A DNA stretch of 48,652 nt, from the NCBI GenBank assembly GCA_900541875.1, contig UQLF01000014.1, positions 1 through 48,652 on the forward strand, written 5' to 3'. A program made the translations under genes and the position numbers. This DNA is from an uncultured Collinsella sp. Its GTDB lineage: Bacteria; Actinomycetota; Coriobacteriia; Coriobacteriales; Coriobacteriaceae. Shown piece after piece: positions 15,890 to 25,654 of the stretch (the stretch's first letter is position 1; the number at the start of each line of letters is the position of its first letter). A model generated the notes under the pieces. The model saw only the letters and a list, made by a program, of their open reading frames with translations, made no database searches and was not told where the DNA came from.

Positions 15890-16156
15890 AAACTGGGACA
15901 CACTTTCCGGTTGGCAGCACCCGCGAAAACCATGTCCCAAATTGAGCGCTCAAAACGGGATGTACTTTCCAGATGGCATGCCTAGCGGAAACCGTGTCCC
16001 GGAATCAAGGCCTAGAATGGGACAGACTTTCCGGTTGAAGCGCCCAGCGGAAACTGCATCCCGGAATAGACGCTCAAACTGGGACGCAGTTTCCGGTTTC
16101 CTGCTGTTCCGGAAAGTACGTCCCATTCTGGAGCCGAAATCCGGGATGCAGTTTCC
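15890..16156. repeat. Array of 62-bp hairpin repeats (array B)
   Basis: Right-arm TTTCC blocks begin at 15904, 15966, 16028, 16090 and 16152: an exact 62-bp period. The first unit is only a right half. Left arms such as GGAAACCGTGTCCC pair with right arms such as GGGACAGACTTTCC. It is the same family as array A, on the other side of the AbiEi-like gene. Confidence 0.9.
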
Positions 16157-16181
16157 GTATGCGGAGGCGCTCCAGACAAAA

Positions 16182-16209
16182 GGCCCCGGCTCGCGATGGA
16201 GCCGGGGCC
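16182..16209 (-). terminator. Terminator of the xdhD operon
   Basis: Perfect inverted repeat GGCCCCGGCTC/GAGCCGGGGCC with a 6-base loop. On the minus strand it is followed by TTTTGTC. It lies 70 bp past the xdhD stop codon. Confidence 0.85.
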
Positions 16210-16278
16210 AAAGGCGCAGCGTATGTGGTTGATGCTGAGTGCGAACAGCCCGTCAACAATGGCTGTCCACGCTCTACC

Positions 16279-19056
16279 CTACCCGCGGCGACGGGCGCGG
16301 CTGTACGGGGTATCCACCATGGGCAGATCCGGACGCAGCTTGCCGTCAAACGCGCGGTAGGCATTCTGTACGGCGGGCGCCGTGGGGATCGTTGCGATCT
16401 CGCCGATGCCCTTGCCGCCGTATGCTACGGACAGCAGCTCGTCCTTCTCCACGTAGATGGCGTGGATATCCGGAATCTCGGGCGCACGGAACAGCCCGAG
16501 CGTACCGTACCTTGCCTGGGGCACGCAGTCCTTGAGCGGCCAATCCTCGGTAAGCGCATAGCCCATACCCATGAGCACACCGCCTTCGATCTGACCCTGG
16601 ATGGAGATGGGGTTGACCACCTTGCCGGAATCGTGCGCGGCATAGACCTCGCTCACGCGGCCGTCATCATCCAAAATGACCACATGTGTGGCAAAGCCGT
16701 AGCAGATGTGGCTCTTGGGGTTGGGAACGTCGGCGCCCAGCTTGTCGGTCGGCTCCAGGTACACGTAGCCAAACTCGCATCCCTCGAGCGCCTTGATGGC
16801 GGCCGCAGGATCCTGAGGATGCATGCCCTGGCCGGCGACGAGCTCCTGCGTGCGCAGCTGATAGGCGCGACCGTCGTCGTACTCGATCTTGACGCCGTCG
16901 CCATGCGCGCTCACAGGAGCGGCGGGCGCAGACTTGCCGGCCTCGATGTCAAGCATGGCATCGCGCAGCAGAAAGGCGGCACCGCGCACGGCCTCGCCGG
17001 TCACGACCGTCTGACGCGAACCAGACGTGGTGCCGGAGTCGGGAGCGTTCTCGGTGGAGCACTCGCCGTTGGCAATGCAGCGAAGCGGCAGGCCGCATGC
17101 CTCGGCAACGTCCTGCAAAAAGACGGTGTTGCAGCCCTGGCCGATGTCGGACGTGGCGGCATAGACCACAGCCACGCCGTCCTCGATGCGAATCTTGCAG
17201 CGGCCGGCATCGGGCAGGCCCACGCCCACGCCGGCATTCTTCATGGCGCAGGCAATGCCGGCGTGGCCGGGATGCGCATAGTAGGCATCCTTGACCTCGA
17301 GCAGTGTCTCTTTAAGCGCCGTGGAGCAGTCGGCAATCTGGCCGTTGGGCAGAACCTCGCCCGGCTCGATAGCGTTACGGTAGCGGATCTCCCACGGATC
17401 CAGGCCGACTTTCTCGGCCAGCAGGTCGATCAGGCTCTCGAGCGCAAACTCGGACTGGCACACGCCAAAGCCTCGGTACGCGCCGGCGGGCGGGTTGTTG
17501 GTGTAGTAGCCAAAGCCGCGGATGTCGGTGTTCTGGTACTTGTAGGGGCCAACGGCGTGCGTGCAGGCGCGCTCGAGCACCGGGCCGCACAGCGACGCGT
17601 AGGCGCCGGTATCAAAGTTGATCTCGCAGTCCAGGCCGGTAAAGTTGCCCTCGGCGTCGCAGCCCAGCGTAAAGGTACCGTCCATGGCATGACGCTTGGG
17701 ATGGAACGCAAGCGACTCGGCGCGCGTGAGCTTGCACTTCACAGGACGCTGGAACTTATATGCGGCGAGCGCGGCCAGGTGCTGGATGGACACGTCCTCC
17801 TTACCGCCAAAGCCGCCGCCCACGAGCATGGTCTCGACGACCACGCGCTCGGGTTCGTTATCCCAGCCAAACATGTGGGCGCACTCTTTGCGTGTATCGT
17901 AGGCGCCCTGGTCGGTCGACTGCACCTTGACGCCGTTCTTGTACGGAAAGGCCACGGCGCACTCGGGCTCCAAGAAGGCATGCTCGGTAAAGGGCGTGGT
18001 AAAGCGCTGCGTCACGGTGAACGCGCTCTCCGCCAGCGCCTTGGCGGCGTCGCCGCGCGTCACGTGACGGCTCTGGCACACGTTGTCCTTGAGTTCCACC
18101 GTGTTGCCAAAGGCAAAGAAGCTGTCATGCAGGCGCGGGGCGTCGGCGGCCCTGGCCTCGACAATGTTGCGCACGGGCTCCAGAGGCTCGTAATCGATCT
18201 TGACGAGCTTCTTGGCCTTCTCGAGCGTCGCCTCGTCCTCGGCAACCACCAGCACGATGGCATCGCCCACGCAGCGGGTGATATCGCCCGCCGCGATCAT
18301 GACGTCCCAGTCCTGGATAAGGTGGCCGACCTGGTTGACCGGCACGTCCTCGGCGCGCAGGATGCCCACCACGCCGGGCAGGGCCTCGGCCTTGGAGGTA
18401 TCGATGGAGAGCACGTGGGCGCGCGGATACTTGGAGCGCACGGCGCTGGCGTAGGTCAGACCCGGCTGATCGAGCTCGTCGATGTCGTCGGGATACTTGC
18501 CCTCGCCGAGCACCTTCTTGCGCACGTCGATACGGAAGGCGCGCTTGCCCACGCCGTAGTCGTCGCCGCGCTCCAGGTCCTCGTCGATCTGCTTTTCGCC
18601 GCGGAGCACCGCAGTGGCCAGCGAAATGCCCTCGATTATCTTTTTGTAGCCGGTGCAGCGGCAGACGTTACCGCGAATGGCGTACTTAATCTGCTCCTCG
18701 GTGGGCTCGGGGTCCTCGGCGATGAGCGCTGCACCCGCCATGACCATGCCGGGAATGCAAAAACCGCACTGCACGGCGCCCACGGCGCCAAAGGCGTACA
18801 CAAAGGCCTCGCGCACGTCCTCGGGCAGGCCCTCGACGGTCACGATGTTGCGACCGGCGGCAAGAGCGGTGGTCAGCACGCACGCCTTGACGGCCGCACC
18901 GTCCACATGGATGGTGCAGGTACCACAGGCGCCCTCGGAGCAGCCGTCCTTGGCGGAGTGAATGTGCAGGTCGTCGCGCAGATAGCGCAGCAGTGGCTTG
19001 TTCTGAGTCGTCGTGCACTCGACGCCGTTAACGGTAAAAGTGAATTCCTGTGCCAT
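16279..19056 (-). CDS. xdhD: Fused molybdenum hydroxylase XdhD (selenium-dependent xanthine dehydrogenase type)
   Basis: Molybdenum hydroxylase of 925 residues with two domains in one chain. The N-terminal [2Fe-2S] domain has cysteines 39, 44, 47, 59 (GCSEGACGTC) and 97, 100, 132, 134 (CGFC, CRCTGY). The molybdopterin domain follows, with GGGFGGKED, AYRGFGVCQSE, SDIGQGCNTVF and the catalytic-glutamate motif GKGIGEIATI near the end. No FAD domain is present and none is encoded nearby, as in E. coli XdhD/YgfN, so electrons may pass to the adjacent ferredoxin or YgfK. It acts on hypoxanthine/xanthine-type purines. AGAAGGGA supports the start. It is last in the permease-ssnA-ygfK-ferredoxin-xdhD run. 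Selenium dependence is family knowledge; it cannot be read from the gene. Confidence 0.92.
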   Translation of the reverse strand: MAQEFTFTVNGVECTTTQNKPLLRYLRDDLHIHSAKDGCSEGACGTCTIHVDGAAVKACVLTTALAAGRNIVTVEGLPEDVREAFVYAFGAVGAVQCGFCIPGMVMAGAALIAEDPEPTEEQIKYAIRGNVCRCTGYKKIIEGISLATAVLRGEKQIDEDLERGDDYGVGKRAFRIDVRKKVLGEGKYPDDIDELDQPGLTYASAVRSKYPRAHVLSIDTSKAEALPGVVGILRAEDVPVNQVGHLIQDWDVMIAAGDITRCVGDAIVLVVAEDEATLEKAKKLVKIDYEPLEPVRNIVEARAADAPRLHDSFFAFGNTVELKDNVCQSRHVTRGDAAKALAESAFTVTQRFTTPFTEHAFLEPECAVAFPYKNGVKVQSTDQGAYDTRKECAHMFGWDNEPERVVVETMLVGGGFGGKEDVSIQHLAALAAYKFQRPVKCKLTRAESLAFHPKRHAMDGTFTLGCDAEGNFTGLDCEINFDTGAYASLCGPVLERACTHAVGPYKYQNTDIRGFGYYTNNPPAGAYRGFGVCQSEFALESLIDLLAEKVGLDPWEIRYRNAIEPGEVLPNGQIADCSTALKETLLEVKDAYYAHPGHAGIACAMKNAGVGVGLPDAGRCKIRIEDGVAVVYAATSDIGQGCNTVFLQDVAEACGLPLRCIANGECSTENAPDSGTTSGSRQTVVTGEAVRGAAFLLRDAMLDIEAGKSAPAAPVSAHGDGVKIEYDDGRAYQLRTQELVAGQGMHPQDPAAAIKALEGCEFGYVYLEPTDKLGADVPNPKSHICYGFATHVVILDDDGRVSEVYAAHDSGKVVNPISIQGQIEGGVLMGMGYALTEDWPLKDCVPQARYGTLGLFRAPEIPDIHAIYVEKDELLSVAYGGKGIGEIATIPTAPAVQNAYRAFDGKLRPDLPMVDTPYSRARRRG

Positions 19057-19068
19057 GGTGATTCCCTT

Positions 19069-19548
19069 CTACACGCCGGCGGCGATGCCGGTGCGGTCGT
19101 GGATGGCGCCATGCGGGCAGACGACGGCGCACATGCCGCACGACAGGCAGTCCACGCCGTCGATATGGGCGCAGTTGTCCTCGATGCGGATAGCGCCGGC
19201 AGGGCACTTTTTGGCGCACATACCGCAACCGATGCAGCTCGTGTCGCAGACCTTGCGCGCAATGGCACCCTTATCGGTGTTGTTGCAGCGCACCAGAATG
19301 TTCTGGTAGCCGGGGACGAAGGCAATCACGCGCTGCGGGCACGCCATGCCGCACAGGCCACAGCCCGTGCACTTGGAGCGGTCCACGCGGGCGATGCCAT
19401 CGACCAGCGCAATGGCGCCGTGGGGGCAGGCCGTGACGCAGGCGCCACAGCCAATGCAGCCTTCGCTGCAGTGGGCGTCGCCGCCTGCGGAGGCGCAACC
19501 GCTTCCGCAGGCAACGTAGGCCACGTTATGTTGAATGGATTTGGCCAT
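19069..19548 (-). CDS. Polyferredoxin with four [4Fe-4S] motifs (YgfS-like)
   Basis: 159-residue iron-sulfur protein. Four motifs are visible: CIGCGACVTACP, CTGCGLCGMACP, CIGCGMCAKKCP and CLSCGMCAVVCP. An extra Cys-rich N-terminus (ACGSGCASAGGDAHC) precedes them. It probably shuttles electrons between XdhD and YgfK. It lies between ygfK (11 bp) and xdhD (12 bp), indicating tight co-expression. Similar to E. coli YgfS/RnfB-like ferredoxins in the same genomic setting; the exact partner is inferred. Confidence 0.87.
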   Translation of the reverse strand: MAKSIQHNVAYVACGSGCASAGGDAHCSEGCIGCGACVTACPHGAIALVDGIARVDRSKCTGCGLCGMACPQRVIAFVPGYQNILVRCNNTDKGAIARKVCDTSCIGCGMCAKKCPAGAIRIEDNCAHIDGVDCLSCGMCAVVCPHGAIHDRTGIAAGV

Positions 19549-19559
19549 AAGAGACTCGC

Positions 19560-22559
19560 CTATTTCTTAAGAAGGTACGAATAGTTGTCGCGCACAGCCC
19601 TGATGGTCAGGCGGACGGCCTCGGGAAGACCGGTGTTGACGGCATCGACCGAGACGGTGCGGACCGTGCCGGCGACGCGAACCTTAAAGTGGTCCTCGTC
19701 CACGGCCAGGAAGCCCTCGTTCTCGGAGTTCTCCATGTCCTCCTCGCTCCAGAACAGGGTGAGCTTGTCCTTGTAGGGACGACCCTCCTGGTAAGGGCAG
19801 AACACGGCGCAGTTGCCGCACTCGTTGCACATGCCGTCGACATGGACGACCTGATGCTTGGCCAGGCCCGGCACCTTAATTGCCACGTTGGCGCGGTTGG
19901 GGCACACGTCGCAGCAGACCTCGCACACCGAGCCGCAGCCCAGGCAGCGGGTCTTGGTGCAGTTGCGCTTATCGCGGCACAGCGACCCCTTGCGCTCGTA
20001 GCAGGTGTCCTCGCGGCCGGCCTGCTCGTTGCAGTCGGCGTACTTGTTAAAGTCCACACCGGCGATGGCACGGGCGACCTCGGCGGCGTCGGCAATAGCC
20101 TCGACCACGGTAGCAGGACCGCGACGGCAGTCACCGGCAGCCCAAACGCCCTCGACGCCGGTGGAGGTGGCGGCAAGACGGCCGCGACGGTCGTGCTCGA
20201 CGCCCGCGGCATCGTACAGGCTGGCATCGATGCCCTCGCCCACGGCGCAGATCACCGTGGTGGCGGAAAGCTCAACAGTCTCGCCCGTGGCGACGGGGCT
20301 GCGACGGCCGCTTGCATCCGGCTCGCCAAGCTCCATGACGTCGCAGGTCAGCACGGCACCGTTGAGCGCCTTGGGCGCCAGCAGCTCGCAGAACTCAACG
20401 CCATCGGCAAGAGCAAGATCGAGCTCCTCCTCGTCGGCGGGCATCTGCTTCTTGGTGCGGCGGTAGACCAGGCGCACGTTCTTCACACCAGCCAGGCGCT
20501 TGGCCACGCGGGCCGCGTCCATGGCGGTGTTGCCGGCGCCAATGACCACGACGTCCTCACCTAGCTCGAGTTTCTCGCCCTTCTTGGCAGCCTCGAGGAA
20601 CTCCAGCACATCGAGCTCGGCACCCTCGCCCAGGCCCGCAGAGCCGGGCATCCAGGCACCGGTGGCCACGACCACGTCGGTAAAGCCCTGGGCCTTGAGC
20701 TCGTCAATGGAATCCACGCGAGCATTGAGCTGCACCTTGGCGCCAAAGGCCAGGCAGAGCTCGGCGTCGTGGGAGATATCGTCGCTGGCGATACGGAACT
20801 CGGGGATGACGTGACGGACCACGCCGCCGAGCGAATCGCGGGCCTCGAAGATGGTGACGGGCACGCCAGCGCGCGTCAGGAAGAACGCCGTCGCCAGGCC
20901 GGCCGGGCCGCCGCCGATAACGGCAACGTTGCGCTCGCCGTCGTTTGCGATGGCCTGGGCGCGCAGCTTGGGCAGCACGGCGGTCATGGCCTCGCGGGTG
21001 GCCTTGAGCTTGCTGGCGCGAATCTGGGCGCCCTCGGGCTCGTAAAATGCACGCTCGCAGGCACGACCACAGGGATGCGGGCAGATGGTGCCGGTAATGA
21101 ACGGCAGGGCGTTGCGCTCGATGATGATGTTGAGCGCGTCCTCGTAGCGGCCCTCGTCAACAGCCGCCAAGTAGGCGGGAATGTCCTGCTGAATGGGGCA
21201 GCTCGTACGGCACGGCGTGGTAAAGCAGTCGGAAAGCGGGCTCTTGCCGGCGACCTTGCGGTCGGGCAGCGGACGCAGAGGCTTCTTGTAGAGCGGGTTG
21301 GTAAGCGAATCGGTCTGGATCGCGGTCACGGCGTCGAGCGAAATGCCCTCAAACGGCTTGCCGTCCAGATCGCCAAACTCGCCGGCCATCTGGCTAAAGC
21401 GCTCGTAGCCACCGGGCTTGAGCACGTCGGTCGCCAAGGTAACGGGCCAAATGCCGGCATCGTACAGAGCACGGATGTTGTAGACCGTGGCGCCGCCGGA
21501 GTAGCTGATGCGCAGCTTGCCATCAAACTGCTCGGTAATGCGGCGGGCAGCCTCGATGGTCAGCGAGAACAGCGAACGGCCGGACATGTACATCTCGGTG
21601 GAGGGCAGCTCGTTTCTCGTCACGTCGACGGGGAACGTGTTGGTCAGCTTGACGCCAAACTCCAGGCCGCGCTCGGCGCACAGGGCAATCAGGCGCTCGA
21701 ACATAGGCACGGCATCGGCCCACTGCAGGTCCTCGCGGAAGTGCGTATCGTCGAAGACGATGTAGTCAAAGCCCAGCTCGTTGAGACGCTGACGTGCAAA
21801 CTCATAGCCCAGCAGCGTGGGGTTGCACTTGATGTAGGTGTTGAGGCCCTTCTCGGTGATCAGATAGGTCGCGATGCGCTCGATCTCGGCCGGCGGGCAG
21901 CCGTGCAGGGTGGACTCCGTGATGGAGTTGGACACGCGCGCCGGGATGGACTCGACAAACGCGGCATCGACATGCTCAAACTTGTCCAGGTTAGCGAGCG
22001 CCCACGTGCGGCACTCGTTCCAAACCTCGGAGCCGCTGGCGTCCTTCATGCCCTCAATGTACGCATCGACTTTGGGGCTCTTAATGCCCTCCAGGTCATA
22101 GCCCACGGACATGTTGAAGACAAAGCCGTCCGGGCTGCCCAGGCCGTACTCGCGAGCGATCAGGTGGCAGGCGAACCATGCCTTCACGTACTCGGCAAAG
22201 GCCTGCGGAACCTCGAGCTCGGTCGACCACTCGCAGTTGTAGCACTCGTCCTGCGCCACAATGCAGGGTTTGTTCACACACTTGGAGAGCTCCTCGCCGT
22301 CCATAACCTGGACGGTCTTGAGCTCAAAGAAGCGAGAACCGGCCACATAGGATGCCACGATGTTCTGGGCCAGCTGCGTATTGGGACCGGCGGCCGGACC
22401 AAACGGAGTCTCGATGCGCTCGTCAAAAATGGGAAGCGCGCCCTCCTGGTTGGTCGTGACCATCTTGCGCACGCCAAAGATGGCGTCCTGGGTCTTGTGC
22501 TCCTCGATGATCCAGTTCATCAGCTGCGAAAACGGGATCGGCCTCATGATGTCGCTCAT
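19560..22559 (-). CDS. ygfK: YgfK iron-sulfur flavoprotein oxidoreductase
   Basis: 999-residue multidomain protein. Residues ~1-400 form a dihydroorotate-dehydrogenase-like barrel. Then comes a GltD-like unit: the cysteine cluster CFTTPCRTSCPIQQDIPAYL, an FAD site VIGGGPAGLATAFFL and an NAD(P)H site VVVIGAGNTAMDAARVA. The C-terminus has two ferredoxin-like sites, CLGCGSVCEVCCDVCP and CNECGNCAVFCPYQEG. It is annotated in databases as a putative selenate reductase subunit, but its place in the uric acid cluster suggests a purine-ring reductase. The start at 22559 (MSDIM) has AGAGGAG; the longer open frame upstream is Arg-rich and non-family. The 149-bp gap to ssnA contains only GC-rich short inverted repeats. 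Confidence 0.93.
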   Translation of the reverse strand: MSDIMRPIPFSQLMNWIIEEHKTQDAIFGVRKMVTTNQEGALPIFDERIETPFGPAAGPNTQLAQNIVASYVAGSRFFELKTVQVMDGEELSKCVNKPCIVAQDECYNCEWSTELEVPQAFAEYVKAWFACHLIAREYGLGSPDGFVFNMSVGYDLEGIKSPKVDAYIEGMKDASGSEVWNECRTWALANLDKFEHVDAAFVESIPARVSNSITESTLHGCPPAEIERIATYLITEKGLNTYIKCNPTLLGYEFARQRLNELGFDYIVFDDTHFREDLQWADAVPMFERLIALCAERGLEFGVKLTNTFPVDVTRNELPSTEMYMSGRSLFSLTIEAARRITEQFDGKLRISYSGGATVYNIRALYDAGIWPVTLATDVLKPGGYERFSQMAGEFGDLDGKPFEGISLDAVTAIQTDSLTNPLYKKPLRPLPDRKVAGKSPLSDCFTTPCRTSCPIQQDIPAYLAAVDEGRYEDALNIIIERNALPFITGTICPHPCGRACERAFYEPEGAQIRASKLKATREAMTAVLPKLRAQAIANDGERNVAVIGGGPAGLATAFFLTRAGVPVTIFEARDSLGGVVRHVIPEFRIASDDISHDAELCLAFGAKVQLNARVDSIDELKAQGFTDVVVATGAWMPGSAGLGEGAELDVLEFLEAAKKGEKLELGEDVVVIGAGNTAMDAARVAKRLAGVKNVRLVYRRTKKQMPADEEELDLALADGVEFCELLAPKALNGAVLTCDVMELGEPDASGRRSPVATGETVELSATTVICAVGEGIDASLYDAAGVEHDRRGRLAATSTGVEGVWAAGDCRRGPATVVEAIADAAEVARAIAGVDFNKYADCNEQAGREDTCYERKGSLCRDKRNCTKTRCLGCGSVCEVCCDVCPNRANVAIKVPGLAKHQVVHVDGMCNECGNCAVFCPYQEGRPYKDKLTLFWSEEDMENSENEGFLAVDEDHFKVRVAGTVRTVSVDAVNTGLPEAVRLTIRAVRDNYSYLLKK

Positions 22560-22708
22560 AATGAGCTCCTCTCTGTAACGCCCGGCGAGACCGCGCGACG
22601 GGCGCAAATACGGTGTAGCGCTAGCACAGCGCCGGCGACCCCGCGGAGGCCGCCTATGCACGCGCCGGATGCGGCGAAACATCCGACGCGCGCGAATCTC
22701 CAATTGGA

Positions 22709-24064
22709 TTAATACACGCGATCGTTGAGCGTGCTCCAGAGCTTCTTGGACTCAGCCATGGTCCACGCGTTGATCTTGTCCTCATCAATCCCAACGAACT
22801 CGCGATCCTTGTACAGGACGCGGCCGTTGATGATGGTGGTGCGGCAGTTTTTGCCCATCATGCCAAAGAGCATGTGGCCGTCGATGTTCTCCTCGCTCAG
22901 CGGCGTAAAGGGCTTGTAGTCCATGACGATGACGTCGGCGGCAGCGCCGGCCTCGAGCACACCGAGCTTGCGATCGAAGTACTTGCTGGCCATCTTGGCG
23001 TTGTTCTCGAACAGCATGGTCATGGCCTCGCACCAGCCCACGTTGGGCATGGCGGCGTTGTGGCGCTGAATGATCAGGAAGACCTTAAGGCTCTCGAGCA
23101 TATCGTGGGTGTAGGCGTCGGTACCCATGCACACGGGGATGCCACGGCGGAAGAATTCGAGCACGGGGGCGCAGCCCACGGCGTTGCCCATATTGGATTC
23201 GGGGTTGTTGACGAGCCAGGTGCCGGACTCCTTGACGATATCCATCTCGGCAGGCGTCACGTGGATGCAGTGGCCCAGCATGGTGTCGGGACCCAGCAGG
23301 TTGTGCTGCAGTAGGCGCTCGACGGGACTGATGCCGCCGCGGTTGAGGCGGGAATCCCACACGTCGTTCATGCCCTCGCACACATGGATGTGGAAGCCGG
23401 TCAGGCCGTTGTTGGCCTCTGCCATCTTGTCCATGGTCTCGTCCGAAAGCGTAAAGGTGGCGTGACCGCCAAACATGGCGGCGATCATGTGGTTGTCGTT
23501 ATCGCGACGCTCCTTGGCGGCCCACTGGGCAAATTCGGCGTTCTCGGCAATGGCCTGGTCGCATTTTTCCTGGCCACGGCGATCGGAGACCTCGTAGCAC
23601 AGGCACGAACGCATGCCCAGCTCCTGAGACGCATCCTTAATGGTAAAGAGGCTTCCCGGGATCTCGCAGAAACTCGCATGGTGATCGAAGATCGTGGTGA
23701 CGCCATCGCGGATGGAGTCCAAAATCGTGGCATAGGCGCTGGCCTTGGTGCCGTCGAGCGTCAGGTTGTCATCGATCTTCCACCACTGCTGCTCGAGATT
23801 CTCCAGGAAGTTGGTGGGGTTGCAGCCCTTAATGGCAAGGCCGCGGGCCAGACCCGAGTAGATGTGGGTGTGGCAGTTGATGAGTCCGGGCATGATGAGG
23901 TTGCCCTGGGCGTCGACGTACTCGGCATCCGGGTACTTGGCCTTGAGCTCGCACTCGGGGCCCACTTCGACGATCGTATCTCCGTCAATGGCGACCGCAC
24001 CGTTTGGAATGAACGGGGTCTGAGCGTTGCGAGTAAAGACGGAACCGTTAGCGACCAGAAGCAT
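22709..24064 (-). CDS. ssnA: Putative aminohydrolase SsnA
   Basis: Amidohydrolase-superfamily enzyme of 451 residues, SsnA family. Metal-binding motifs: LINCHTHIYSGLARG, FHIHVCEG, MLGHCIHVTP and GTDAYTHDM. The start at 24064 has AAGGGAG; the open frame extends six codons further without support. Members deaminate or hydrolyse purine-derived rings; SsnA is one of the seven uric acid degradation genes. It lies between the permease and ygfK, same strand. Confidence 0.92.
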   Translation of the reverse strand: MLLVANGSVFTRNAQTPFIPNGAVAIDGDTIVEVGPECELKAKYPDAEYVDAQGNLIMPGLINCHTHIYSGLARGLAIKGCNPTNFLENLEQQWWKIDDNLTLDGTKASAYATILDSIRDGVTTIFDHHASFCEIPGSLFTIKDASQELGMRSCLCYEVSDRRGQEKCDQAIAENAEFAQWAAKERRDNDNHMIAAMFGGHATFTLSDETMDKMAEANNGLTGFHIHVCEGMNDVWDSRLNRGGISPVERLLQHNLLGPDTMLGHCIHVTPAEMDIVKESGTWLVNNPESNMGNAVGCAPVLEFFRRGIPVCMGTDAYTHDMLESLKVFLIIQRHNAAMPNVGWCEAMTMLFENNAKMASKYFDRKLGVLEAGAAADVIVMDYKPFTPLSEENIDGHMLFGMMGKNCRTTIINGRVLYKDREFVGIDEDKINAWTMAESKKLWSTLNDRVY

Positions 24065-24171
24065 GGATGCTCCCTTCAACATCAGGGGCGGGGTTTGACA
24101 CCTCTGACATGGCGGAGTGCGAAGCGCCGGCCTACACCGGAAACGGGCCCTCTCCCGTCAACGCTTCACCA

Positions 24172-24243
24172 AAGGGACAAACCCTTTGAAGTGCGGCTTG
24201 GCGCCGCACGGCGTCGGCGGACGAGGCGATGCGTCCGCCGACG
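24172..24243 (-). promoter_or_regulatory. Three consecutive hairpins between the permease and ssnA
   Basis: AAAGGG/CCCTTT (24172-24188), GTGCGGC/GCCGCAC (24191-24209) and CGTCGGCGGACG/CGTCCGCCGACG (24212-24243, perfect 12 bp). None has a convincing T tract on the minus strand. They fill the 195-bp gap downstream of the permease and upstream of ssnA. They may attenuate, process or stabilise the operon mRNA so that permease and enzymes are made at different levels. Confidence 0.6.
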
Positions 24244-24259
24244 AATAGCACCGAATTGG

Positions 24260-25654
24260 TTACTTCTTGCTCTCGGGCAAGACCAGATCCACGGCAGCGT
24301 CCTTGGCAGCATCGATGTGCTGAGCCACGACCGGCGTCTGCGGAAGGATCAGGTTAAGGACAATGGCCATGATGGCGGTGGGGGTTACGGCATTGGAGCC
24401 GATGACGGTGGACACCCAGGCGGGCATACCCTCGCCGGCAAGGCAACCGCTGGCCATCCAGATACCCAGGCCAAAGACGACGGAGGTACCGACGATGGTG
24501 GTAGTGCGCTGCGTGAGGCCCTCGCGGGTGAACATGCGCACGCCGTTCATGGTGATGGTGCCAAAGACGCCGACGGTTGCGCCGCCGATGACGGGCTGCG
24601 GGATAGCGGAAAGGACGGCAGAAAGCTGCGGGAACAGGCCGGCGATGGCAAAGACGGCCGCAATGATCACAAAGACCCACTTGTTGACGACCTTGTTGGA
24701 GCAGATGATGCCCACATTCTGGCCAAGGGCGCTGGTGGGAAGACCGCCCAGCAGGCCGCCGACCATAGAGGTGAGGCCCTGGGACACGATAGCGCCGGAG
24801 AGCTCGCGCTCGGTGGGCATACGGTCGATGGAGCCCAGGCAGGCGGCGGAGACGTCACCGATAACCTGGATGGCAACCATGGGGAACACGACGGCGAGGG
24901 TAATGCAGACCTCGGGATCAAACTCGAGCGCGTAAGGCATGAGCTTGGGAAGGGCGAAGACCTGAGCGGTGGCGACGCTGGAGAAGTCGATCATGCCAAA
25001 GGGGATGGAGACGATCATGCCGACGATCATGCCAAAGAACACGGATCCCAGCTTGAGCGTGCCCTTGCCAAAGTTGGCGAGCGCAAAGACCACGGCGAAG
25101 GTGATAAGAGCGACGCACCAGGCCTGCGGGGTACCCCACAGCGGCGTACCCATACCGCCGGCCATATACTTGACGGCCGTGGGATACAGCGAAACGCCGA
25201 TGGAGAAGATGACCGTACCGGTCACGACGGGCGGGAACAGCCACTTGATCTTGCTGTAGGCCAGACCAAAGAGGACCGCGACGGCGCCGCCGACGATCTC
25301 GCCGCCCAGCAGCGCACCAAAGCTAAAGCCCGAGGCACCCATGGCCTGCAGAGCCGGTAGGAACGCGAACGAAACGCCCATGACGATGGGCAGGCCGCCG
25401 CCGATGCGACGGAAGGGGGCAAAGGCCTGAAGGGCCGTGTCGATCGCCGAAAGAATGAGCGCGACCTGGATGATGTCGGTGCTCTGCTGGCTATTAAAGC
25501 CGTAGACGCCGGCCATGATGACCGCCGGGGTAATGATGCCGGCAAACGATGCCAGTACGTGCTGAAGGGCACATGGGATCATTTCCTTAACGGGAGGCAT
25601 GCCTTCGCGAGTGAACAGGGCTTCAGTGCCGTTCGTAACCGTCTTCTGGGTCAT
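24260..25654 (-). CDS. NCS2-family purine permease (UacT/YgfU-like)
   Basis: Nucleobase:cation symporter-2 family, 464 residues, with about 12-14 hydrophobic segments from ALQHVLASFAGIITPAVIMAG onwards. The family core QVIGDVSA and the NCS2 signature region GGLLGGLPTSALGQNVGI are present. It imports a purine such as uric acid or xanthine; which one cannot be read from sequence alone, but the E. coli relative in the same setting (YgfU) carries uric acid. CGAGGATTGG lies upstream of the ATG. It heads the minus-strand run permease-ssnA-ygfK-ferredoxin-xdhD and is divergent from a YheO-type regulator. Confidence 0.9.
   Translation of the reverse strand: MTQKTVTNGTEALFTREGMPPVKEMIPCALQHVLASFAGIITPAVIMAGVYGFNSQQSTDIIQVALILSAIDTALQAFAPFRRIGGGLPIVMGVSFAFLPALQAMGASGFSFGALLGGEIVGGAVAVLFGLAYSKIKWLFPPVVTGTVIFSIGVSLYPTAVKYMAGGMGTPLWGTPQAWCVALITFAVVFALANFGKGTLKLGSVFFGMIVGMIVSIPFGMIDFSSVATAQVFALPKLMPYALEFDPEVCITLAVVFPMVAIQVIGDVSAACLGSIDRMPTERELSGAIVSQGLTSMVGGLLGGLPTSALGQNVGIICSNKVVNKWVFVIIAAVFAIAGLFPQLSAVLSAIPQPVIGGATVGVFGTITMNGVRMFTREGLTQRTTTIVGTSVVFGLGIWMASGCLAGEGMPAWVSTVIGSNAVTPTAIMAIVLNLILPQTPVVAQHIDAAKDAAVDLVLPESKK

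Noticed and set aside
16159..19584. 1141-codon plus-strand ORF
   Set aside because: Antisense shadow of xdhD and the polyferredoxin, both recognisable by cofactor motifs.
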